Origin: CAYNNP01 sp964398215
Lineage (GTDB): Bacteria; Planctomycetota; Planctomycetia; Pirellulales; Pirellulaceae
Length of the DNA: 12,801 nucleotides
NCBI GenBank assembly: GCA_964398215.1
Contig: CAYNNP010000194.1
Coordinates: 1-12,801 of the forward strand
Direction of reading: 5' to 3'
This document shows positions 7,011 through 12,801 of the stretch, piece by piece. The notes below the pieces were generated by a model. It was not told where the DNA came from. It ran no database searches and was given only the letters and a program-made list of their open reading frames with translations. A program made the translations under genes and the position numbers. Numbering within the stretch: the stretch's first letter is position 1; each line of letters starts with the position of its first letter.

Positions 7011-7613
7011 ATGACCGCCAGCACAAAACTCTCGATCGTCATTCCCGTTAGAGACGACAAAGACGCTATCGCCCAGCGAGTCGAAGAGGTTTTGGATACG
7101 CTGATCGAAGTAACGGAGAATCCGTTCGAGATCGTTGTGGTTGACGATGGCAGCGCGGACGGGACGCGAGAGGTGCTGGATGATCTAGAACGTCGATTCT
7201 TGCAAGTACGTTTGGCGTGCCACACTCGCCCCCGAGGAATGGAAGCGGCAGGGCAGACTGGCCTGGAACGCTCCACCGGCGATTTGGTTTTCATCCAAGA
7301 AACCAACACGCCCGTTCGGATCCCAGACCTAAAGCGACTGTGGCGGATGAGCGAAGACGATGATTCGGTCGTGGCCGCTCGCGCCGAAAGCACACCGAGG
7401 CCAGCGTCAAAACCACTGATGCGCCGCATAAAAGCTTGGGGAACAAATGCCACCGAAGCTGACTTGCCCGAGCACGATTCACAATCTGCGGCCAGATCAT
7501 GTTTGCAAATGCTCCGGCGACCACACCTCCAGCACCTAGCTTCACCAGCTGGTAAAAACTACCAGCTCCATGGCGAAACACTTCACTCCACAACCGTTGA
7601 ACAGCCGTCGTAG
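7011..7613 (+). CDS. Small GT2-like glycosyltransferase lacking the DXD motif
   Basis: A 200-residue protein. Residues 6-20 (KLSIVIPVRDDKDAI) and the D45-D-G-S block preceded by the strand EIVVV are the nucleotide-binding start of a family 2 GT-A fold. GQTGLERSTGDLVFI (81-95) matches the family's 'G...A.G..I..' helix and the strand before the metal site. Where related enzymes have an Asp-x-Asp (as in 'MDADL'), this protein has Q96-E-T-N, so the metal ligands appear to be missing. It ends soon after, without an acceptor domain or membrane segments. The C-terminal 40 residues (SCLQMLRRPHLQHLASPAGK onward) are unfamiliar. It may be a degenerate transferase, a regulatory homologue or a planctomycete-specific subfamily. 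ATG start at 7011, no Shine-Dalgarno. It does not look functionally linked to either neighbour. Confidence 0.68.
   Translation: MTASTKLSIVIPVRDDKDAIAQRVEEVLDTLIEVTENPFEIVVVDDGSADGTREVLDDLERRFLQVRLACHTRPRGMEAAGQTGLERSTGDLVFIQETNTPVRIPDLKRLWRMSEDDDSVVAARAESTPRPASKPLMRRIKAWGTNATEADLPEHDSQSAARSCLQMLRRPHLQHLASPAGKNYQLHGETLHSTTVEQPS
7547..7567. repeat. Perfect 8-bp inverted repeat inside the end of the GT2 gene
   Basis: AGCTGGTA at 7547-7554 and TACCAGCT at 7560-7567 are perfect reverse complements around a 5-nt loop (AAAAC). It would form a compact hairpin in RNA from either strand. It lies about 45 nt before the GT2 stop codon, so it is too early for a classical terminator and no T-run follows. 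Its role is unknown. Confidence 0.6.
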
Positions 7614-7953
7614 CTCTGGATCCAAAAGCGAAGACCGGTATCATCCTTCGGGTAGCTGGATTCACCAGAATTCAGGCCGGTTGGTGAAAACCGAAGTCTG
7701 GCGACTCCGGCTACGGCCTGAAACCCAATTCTAAATCTGGTTAAAGCACTTGCAGTCAGATTGCCACCGCCTGCGATCGCGCTGCCAGCTTGACTTCGCC
7801 TTACACTACACGGGCGATTCTTAGCCAATCCGCCATGAACAGTGAGCATTAGTTTGCCAGTTCTTGGATGCGTGACTAGATTAAGAACCTGCGATTTCCC
7901 TCCTCGACCGGCTGGTGCCCCCCAAGCGGTTGTCTCAAGTCTTTTCAATCCCA
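7614..7953. other. 340-nt interval with no convincing gene, rich in inverted repeats
   Basis: Between the GT2 stop and the adaptor start I see no plus-strand gene. The minus strand is open from 8092 to 7583 but has no recognisable domain and overlaps the adaptor coding region. The interval contains the cluster of stems at 7656-7722, the palindrome GCGATCGC near 7775, and a 6-bp stem GTTCTT (7860-7865) to AAGAAC (7883-7888). It must hold the promoter of the efflux operon unless transcription enters from the GT2 gene. The character resembles an interspersed non-coding repeat, but this cannot be shown from one copy. Confidence 0.6.
7656..7722. repeat. Cluster of overlapping, mutually competing stem-loops
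   Basis: Four pairings are visible. CTGGATTC (7656-7663) pairs with GAATTCAG (7668-7675) with one wobble. TTCACCA (7661-7667) pairs perfectly with TGGTGAA (7682-7688). TTCAGGCCG (7671-7679) pairs perfectly over 9 bp with CGGCCTGAA (7714-7722). Nested inside the last is CCGAAGTC (7691-7698) with GACTCCGG (7703-7710), with one mismatch and loop TGGC. The first competes with the second and third; the second and third interleave as in a pseudoknot. This could be a regulatory leader of the efflux operon or a REP-like repeat; the strand cannot be decided. Confidence 0.5.
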
Positions 7954-9270
7954 ATGCCAGACCGTAGCCGATCTGCTTTTCTGAGTGCCGTTGTTGTATG
8001 TCTGCTTGTTTGGCTATCGCCAACAGGAGAGCTTCAAGGGCAACCGCCAGGGCCGCGCCCGGCTCCCAATGTGACCGCCGTTGCGATTGCACGGTGCCCC
8101 ATCAAGGCATCCAGTCGACTGCTAGGTACCGTTGCACCAGCGCGCACCGTCACCATTGGTTCATCGATTGCCGGGCGACTAAAGAAGCTTCACGTTCGAC
8201 GAGGTCAGGCCGTCAAGGCGGAAGACACGCTGGCGGAGTTTCAAACGGATGTGGTTTTGATCGAGCTGGCAGCTGCAAAGGCGAATTTAAGATTGTTTGA
8301 TCAAGAGCTGGCCGAGATGAACGCGGGAGCTCGCGAAGAAGACATTGCCGAGGCCAACGCGAAAATGCAGGCGGCAAAAGCTAGCGCGACACGCGCCGCA
8401 AGTCAGTTGTCACGAATCAAACGCATGATGCGATCCAACGCTGCCTCGCCAGATGAACTGGATGTCGCAGCAGCCGATGAGCAGTCGAGCAGGCAGTTGT
8501 ATAACGCGGCAAGAATCGTTCATGATCGATTGATCGCGGGCACACGACCGGAAAAGATTGCACAGTCAAAAGCGCGTGTCGATTTGCAGGCCGAGCAGGT
8601 CAAGCTGCTAGAAGATCAACTCAAAAAACATACGCTCAAGGCTCCCTTTGATGGTTACGTTATTAGTGAAGCAACCGAAGCTGGTTCTTGGGTCGCATCC
8701 GGTGGCCCGATCATCGATTTGATAGAACTGAAAACTGTCTTGGTTGAAGTCGCTGCGTCAGCGCGCCAAGTTGTTCATCTGACACCGGGGCAAGCGATTC
8801 GTTGCGAGTGTCCGGAGCGTCCCGATCTGCTGTTGGTTGGCAAAGTTGACCGGATTGTGCCGTCCGCCGACACTCGAGCAAGGACATTTCCAGTTCTAGT
8901 TCGATTTGATAATCAGATCAAAAAAGACGTTCCTGTTCTCATGGCAGGAATGCTCGTTCACGTGGATTTGCCAACAGGGCCTTCGACCGACGCCACCTTG
9001 GTGCCGACCGATGCGATCGTTTTGGACAAACAAGGCAAGTCCGTTTTTGTGGTCACCGATTTTCAGTTGGGCAAACCGGCAAAGGTTCGACGAGTCGATG
9101 TGGAATTGGGCGCTGCCAAGAATGGCTGGATCGCGATCAATGCAAAGAGTCTCAGAGGAGACGAGTTGGTTGTCACGCGGGGGAACGAGAGGCTATCGGA
9201 TGGTGCTACCGTTCAAGTGGTTGTCGACAAGACTGCCAAGCTGCAAATCCCACCGGCTGATGAGTCCTGA
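7954..9270 (+). CDS. RND efflux periplasmic adaptor (membrane fusion protein, HlyD/AcrA family)
   Basis: A 438-residue adaptor that would bridge the RND pump encoded next to an outer-membrane channel. An N-terminal signal sequence (MPDRSRSAFLSAVVVCLLVW) without a clear lipobox suggests secretion or an anchor. The first lipoyl half is at about 60-95 (VTIGSSIAGRLKKLHVRRGQ). A long alpha-helical hairpin spans about 100-225, rich in Ala/Glu/Lys (AEANAKMQAAKASATRAASQ). The second lipoyl half begins LKAPFDGYVISEATEAGSWV; then come the beta-barrel domain and a C-terminal membrane-proximal domain (about 340-438). The frame is open upstream to a GTG at 7915, but the ATG at 7954 puts the signal peptide at the very N-terminus and is preferred. 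No Shine-Dalgarno. The TGA at 9268-9270 is 2 nt before the transporter start, so the two are co-translated. The exported substrate cannot be told from sequence. Confidence 0.9.
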   Translation: MPDRSRSAFLSAVVVCLLVWLSPTGELQGQPPGPRPAPNVTAVAIARCPIKASSRLLGTVAPARTVTIGSSIAGRLKKLHVRRGQAVKAEDTLAEFQTDVVLIELAAAKANLRLFDQELAEMNAGAREEDIAEANAKMQAAKASATRAASQLSRIKRMMRSNAASPDELDVAAADEQSSRQLYNAARIVHDRLIAGTRPEKIAQSKARVDLQAEQVKLLEDQLKKHTLKAPFDGYVISEATEAGSWVASGGPIIDLIELKTVLVEVAASARQVVHLTPGQAIRCECPERPDLLLVGKVDRIVPSADTRARTFPVLVRFDNQIKKDVPVLMAGMLVHVDLPTGPSTDATLVPTDAIVLDKQGKSVFVVTDFQLGKPAKVRRVDVELGAAKNGWIAINAKSLRGDELVVTRGNERLSDGATVQVVVDKTAKLQIPPADES

Positions 9271-9272
9271 AG

Positions 9273-12200
9273 TTGAATTTCTTTGGCATCTTAATTCGTA
9301 ACCCGGTCAAGGTTTACGTGGGCGCAATCCTGGCCGCCTTGTTTGGCGGTTTGTCGATCGGTTTGATCCCAAAGCAGCTGGTTCCCGACGTCCAGAACCC
9401 AGTGATTTCTATCAGCACGCGCTGGCCAGGGGCAAGTCCCGAAGAGATCGAACGTGAGATCGTTCTCGAGCAAGAAGAACAACTGCAAGGTGTTGAAGGG
9501 CTGGTCAAACTGACTTCCGAGTGCCGTGTTTCGTCTGCGGAAGTGACGCTTGAGTTCGCGGTCGGGACAGAGATCAGCGATGCAATGTCGCGAGTCAATA
9601 CGCGGTTGCAGCAAGTTCGTGAGTACCCGATCGATTCGCAAGAGCCGGTCATTGAAGCGTCCAATAATAGCGATCGAGCGGTGGCTCGGTTCGCTTTAAC
9701 GCCTCGCCCGCCCAGCGCCGACGAGTTGGCAGCGTTTCAAGATTTGCATCCGGAAGTGCGAGAGATACTTGAACCCGTTCGCAAGGCAGGCAATTCAGCG
9801 TTGCGAGTTTTTCGGCTGACGAATTGCCTGAATGAACACGCCGAAACACATCCTGTACTGGAAGAGCTTCGTCCGGACCCAATCGACTTGGAGCGGCTGA
9901 GAAAGTTTGCAGAGGATTTCGTGCAGCCGCGACTGGAGCGCGTGCCAGGTGTCGCTGACAGTTATATCAACGGTGGCCGCGAGGAAGAATTACAAGTAAT
10001 CGTTGATCCCAATTTATTAGCATCGCGACAAATAACGCTATCGCAAGTTCGCGACGCTTTGAATCGGCAGAACAGTGACACGACCGCTGGCGATGTCTCT
10101 CAAGGCAAACGTGCTTGGGTTATCCGGACGCTGGGGCAATTTCGACAACCAGAGCATGTTGCCAAACAATTGTTGGTCAGCGAAGGCAACACGCGCGTGT
10201 ACGTTGGCGATGTTGCCGAAGTCAAACTTGGTTACAAAAAACGCGAAAGCCTATCGCGGCGATATGGAACGGAGAACATTGGGATTGGGATTCAGCGGGT
10301 CTCTGGTGCAAACGTGATGGAGGTGATGGAGGGTTTGCGGGCCGCAGAAAAAGAGCTGAACGAAGGATACTTGGTACGCGAAGACTTGGAGCTATTCCAG
10401 TACTACGATGAAACCGAGTACATTCAGTCGGCCATTGATCTGGTTTTGCAAAACATGCTGATCGGAAGTGCAGCGACCGCGATCGTATTGATGCTGTTCC
10501 TGCACTTTGGCGTCGGCACGGTCTTGTTCAGCATCGCGATTGGCGCCACCGCGATTGCATCGGTTTACGTTTCGCCCTGGATCTATCTAGCAACATTAGC
10601 GTTGATTTTGTTGGCAGGTTTGTTGGTCGCCCGCGGCGCGTTGGTGGCGACGATTGCGATTCCGATCAGCATCATGGGCGCGTTTTTGTGCATGTCGCTG
10701 TTGGGCCGATCACTGAATGTGATCTCGCTGGCGGGAATGGCGTTTGCTGTGGGAATGTTGGTCGACAATGCCGTGGTGGTTCTTGAGAACGTGACCAGGC
10801 GCCGTCAACTGGGCGAGTCGGCGGATGTTGCTGCAACGCGCGGTGTCAGCGAAGTCGCTGGTGCGATTGTGGCTTCGACTTTGACGACGATCGCAGTCTT
10901 TTTACCAATCATTTTCGTTCAAGCGACAGCGGGGCAGCTGTTTCGAGACATTGCGTTGGCGATCAGCTGCGGAATCGCGTTTTCAATGTTGGTTTCTTTC
11001 ACCGTGATTCCAACGGCTTCGGCTCGGCTGTTCAAAAAGCAGGCGCCCAAGCAACGTGAGCGTCTGGGACTGGTCGAACGATTGGCCAACGTGCTGGTAT
11101 CGATGATTGTTGGATTCAATAGCTGGATATTGCGATCGCGTTTCAGGTCCATTTTGATTGTTGTCGCGATGACCGTTGCATCGCTGGGAATCAGTTATCT
11201 GCTGTGGCCGAAAGTGGAGTACCTGCCGACTGGAAATCGCAACTTTGTGTTTGCCCGATTTTCATTGCCGCCGGGCTATAACTTGGATGAGCTATCACGC
11301 ATTGGAGCGACGGTCGAAGAACGGATGCGTCCTTACTGGGATGTGGACGAGGACGGTTTGGCGACCGATGGATCCGACTCGCCGGTGCTGGACTACTATT
11401 TTTGTTCGATCCGCGAACGCAGCCTGTTCATGGGGTTCCGAGCGAAAGATGACGAACGTGCTGCGGATCTGATTCCGGTTGTACGTAAAGCTGGCGAAGG
11501 GCTTTCGGGCGTGCGTGTCTTCGCATCGCAGTCAAGTTTGTTTGGGCGCGGAACGAGTGGCGGAAGATCGATTGATATTGAGATTTCAGGACCGGATTTG
11601 GAACGCATCGTTGAGATCGCTGCGAATGTTATCGACGAAGTCGAACGAGTGATGCCCGACGCGCAAGCCTCAGCCTCGCCGAGCTTGGAGTTATCGAGTC
11701 CAGAGATTCACTTCGCGCCTAAATTGGTTGCCGCGGCAGAGATGGGAATCAACACGCAAGACATGGGCTATATCTTGGACGCTTGGGTGGACGGTGCTTA
11801 TGCGGGAGACTATTACATCGGCGGCGACAAAATTGACATGACAATTCGCGGCTCGAAGGACGTCGGCGATGATCCGCAAAATCTGCTTTCTAAGCCTCTG
11901 GTGACCAGTTCTGGCGAAGTGGTTCCGCTCTCGGCGGTCGCAGAAATGCAATACGGCAGCGGTCCCGAACAGATCTTGCGACGAGAAAGGCTGAGGGCGA
12001 TTACCGTCGAGGTCAGCCCGCCCGCAGAGTTGCCACTGGAAGCTGCGATGGATGCTGTCACAAACGAGATCATTCAGCCGCTAACTGATAAGGGAGTTAT
12101 TGGTAACGAGTACTTTGTTTCGCTTTCTGGTACCGCCGACAAACTCAGGCAGGCATGGAGCGCGTTGCAGTACAACTTTTTGTTGGCTCTGCTGATCACT

Positions 12201-12680
12201 TACCTATTGATGGCAGCGTTGTTTGAATCGTGGCTCTATCCACTGGTCGTGATCTTCAGCGTACCGTTGGGCGCCGTGGGTGGAATTGTCGGGCTATGGC
12301 TGCTGAATTTCTTTGTGCCACAGTCGTTGGACGTGTTGACGATGCTGGGATTCATCATCTTGATAGGCACGGTCGTTAACAATGCGATCTTGATTGTTCA
12401 TCAATCGTTGGCGCATATTCGCGAAGGAATGTTGCCGATCGACGCGGTACCATTGAGTGTTCGCACACGAATTCGCCCGATTTGTATCACAACGCTGACG
12501 ACAGTTCTGGGACTATTGCCATTGGTAGTCTTTCCCGGTGCAGGAAGTGAGCTTTATCGAGGACTGGGAGTCGTGTTCCTGGGCGGCATGGTGATTTCCA
12601 CGTGTTTCACCTTGGTGCTAGTGCCCGTTGTATTCGTACTGTTTCTGGATGCGAAACGTATGCTGGGCGGAAACAAATAG
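9273..12680 (+). CDS. RND-family efflux transporter (AcrB-like, HAE type)
   Basis: A 1135-residue inner-membrane proton-driven pump, longer than AcrB-type proteins (about 1000-1050). The start is TTG, 2 nt after the adaptor stop; it gives MNFFGILIRNPVKVY followed by TM1 (about 13-33), as expected. Porter domain 1 carries RWPGASPEEIEREI and an extra charged block at about 145-205. TM2 ends near 410, followed by about 42 added hydrophobic residues (411-453) that could form two extra helices. TM3-TM6 follow, with G-M-L-V-D498-N499 at the TM4 proton-relay site where AcrB has Asp-Asp. TM7 begins near 624. The second periplasmic half and TM8-TM12 (about 968-1125) follow, with V-V-N1036-N1037-A in TM10. 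Asn at these sites is also seen in other HAE-type pumps, so this is probably a working subfamily. The substrate is unknown and no outer-membrane factor is encoded here. Confidence 0.93.
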   Translation: MNFFGILIRNPVKVYVGAILAALFGGLSIGLIPKQLVPDVQNPVISISTRWPGASPEEIEREIVLEQEEQLQGVEGLVKLTSECRVSSAEVTLEFAVGTEISDAMSRVNTRLQQVREYPIDSQEPVIEASNNSDRAVARFALTPRPPSADELAAFQDLHPEVREILEPVRKAGNSALRVFRLTNCLNEHAETHPVLEELRPDPIDLERLRKFAEDFVQPRLERVPGVADSYINGGREEELQVIVDPNLLASRQITLSQVRDALNRQNSDTTAGDVSQGKRAWVIRTLGQFRQPEHVAKQLLVSEGNTRVYVGDVAEVKLGYKKRESLSRRYGTENIGIGIQRVSGANVMEVMEGLRAAEKELNEGYLVREDLELFQYYDETEYIQSAIDLVLQNMLIGSAATAIVLMLFLHFGVGTVLFSIAIGATAIASVYVSPWIYLATLALILLAGLLVARGALVATIAIPISIMGAFLCMSLLGRSLNVISLAGMAFAVGMLVDNAVVVLENVTRRRQLGESADVAATRGVSEVAGAIVASTLTTIAVFLPIIFVQATAGQLFRDIALAISCGIAFSMLVSFTVIPTASARLFKKQAPKQRERLGLVERLANVLVSMIVGFNSWILRSRFRSILIVVAMTVASLGISYLLWPKVEYLPTGNRNFVFARFSLPPGYNLDELSRIGATVEERMRPYWDVDEDGLATDGSDSPVLDYYFCSIRERSLFMGFRAKDDERAADLIPVVRKAGEGLSGVRVFASQSSLFGRGTSGGRSIDIEISGPDLERIVEIAANVIDEVERVMPDAQASASPSLELSSPEIHFAPKLVAAAEMGINTQDMGYILDAWVDGAYAGDYYIGGDKIDMTIRGSKDVGDDPQNLLSKPLVTSSGEVVPLSAVAEMQYGSGPEQILRRERLRAITVEVSPPAELPLEAAMDAVTNEIIQPLTDKGVIGNEYFVSLSGTADKLRQAWSALQYNFLLALLITYLLMAALFESWLYPLVVIFSVPLGAVGGIVGLWLLNFFVPQSLDVLTMLGFIILIGTVVNNAILIVHQSLAHIREGMLPIDAVPLSVRTRIRPICITTLTTVLGLLPLVVFPGAGSELYRGLGVVFLGGMVISTCFTLVLVPVVFVLFLDAKRMLGGNK

Positions 12681-12801
12681 AATGGTAACCCGAAGCGTGA
12701 GTTTTAAAGTTGCGCTTTTTGGGTAGGCCGGACCGAGCAAACGCTGCAATTGCCGGAACTTCGGACGCAAGTAGAAACGTCGTTGATAGCGTAATCTCTG
12801 C
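12681..12801. other. Terminal 121 nt, no gene seen
   Basis: Apart from the stem-loop at 12688-12724 this stretch shows only short imperfect repeats such as GGCCGGA (12726-12732) and TGCCGGAA further on. No start codon with a convincing coding frame is visible before the window ends. Confidence 0.6.
12688..12724 (+). terminator. Imperfect stem-loop after the efflux operon, possible terminator or interspersed repeat
   Basis: ACCC-G-AAGCG (12688-12697) can pair with CGCTT-TTT-GGGT (12713-12724), giving a 4+5 bp stem with an uneven internal loop (G against TTT) around a 15-nt loop. It starts 8 nt after the TAG of the transporter gene. No T-run follows the 3' arm, so it is not a textbook rho-independent terminator. 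A transcript-end role is inferred from its place. Confidence 0.4.

Noticed and set aside
7291..7665. Minus-strand frame of 124 codons opposite the end of the GT2 gene
   Set aside because: It overlaps the GT2-like coding region, whose plus-strand translation has family motifs. A hydrophobic patch (LGAGGVVAGAFANMI) caught the eye but is not enough.
8906..9301. Plus-strand frame overlapping the adaptor/transporter junction
   Set aside because: A frame-shifted reading of the adaptor C-terminus; the adaptor frame is intact and ends normally 2 nt before the transporter start.

Overview
The window looks like a piece of a planctomycete genome, most likely Pirellulaceae (Rhodopirellula-like). The strongest evidence is the adjacent pair of a DUF1592-type 'planctomycete cytochrome c' protein and a Tat-exported DUF1552 protein. 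Also consistent are the absence of clear Shine-Dalgarno sequences before most starts and the use of TTG/GTG starts. The assignment is inferred from gene content and was not tested by a search. No tRNA, rRNA, CRISPR array or insertion sequence was seen.

Left part (1-6806, all minus strand, so transcription runs right to left): a KDPG aldolase gene (eda, 6806-6141) is followed after 26 nt by a KDG kinase gene (kdgK, 6114-5026). After 44 nt comes a large exported haem protein of the DUF1592/PSCyt type (4981-2219), then a DUF1552 protein after 2 nt (2216-837), then an SGNH/GDSL-hydrolase-like protein after 3 nt (833-18). The last three are an obvious tight operon of exported proteins. The first two carry out the last two steps of 2-keto-3-deoxygluconate breakdown (KDG -> KDPG -> pyruvate + glyceraldehyde 3-phosphate). 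The gap between the two groups is short and has no convincing terminator, so a five-gene transcript is possible. The DUF1592 gene contains a 100-N assembly gap flanked by two identical 26-nt copies, which is best explained as two overlapping contigs that were never merged.

Middle (6807-7953): a divergent intergenic region of about 200 nt with an imperfect direct repeat, then a small plus-strand GT2-like glycosyltransferase gene (7011-7613) that lacks the usual DXD motif. After it come about 340 nt with no convincing gene. This stretch is dense in inverted repeats, several mutually exclusive or able to form a pseudoknot, just upstream of an efflux operon.

Right part (7954-12680, plus strand): a two-gene RND-type efflux operon, periplasmic adaptor followed 2 nt later by a 1135-residue inner-membrane transporter with a TTG start. 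The transporter has two insertions relative to AcrB: about 60 residues in the first porter domain and about 42 hydrophobic residues between TM2 and TM3. No outer-membrane channel gene is in the window. A short imperfect stem-loop follows the transporter stop codon.

The most unusual points are the SGNH-like protein that has lost its nucleophile serine and oxyanion asparagine, the structured interval at 7656-7722, the added membrane hairpin in the RND pump, and the gap artefact inside the DUF1592 gene.
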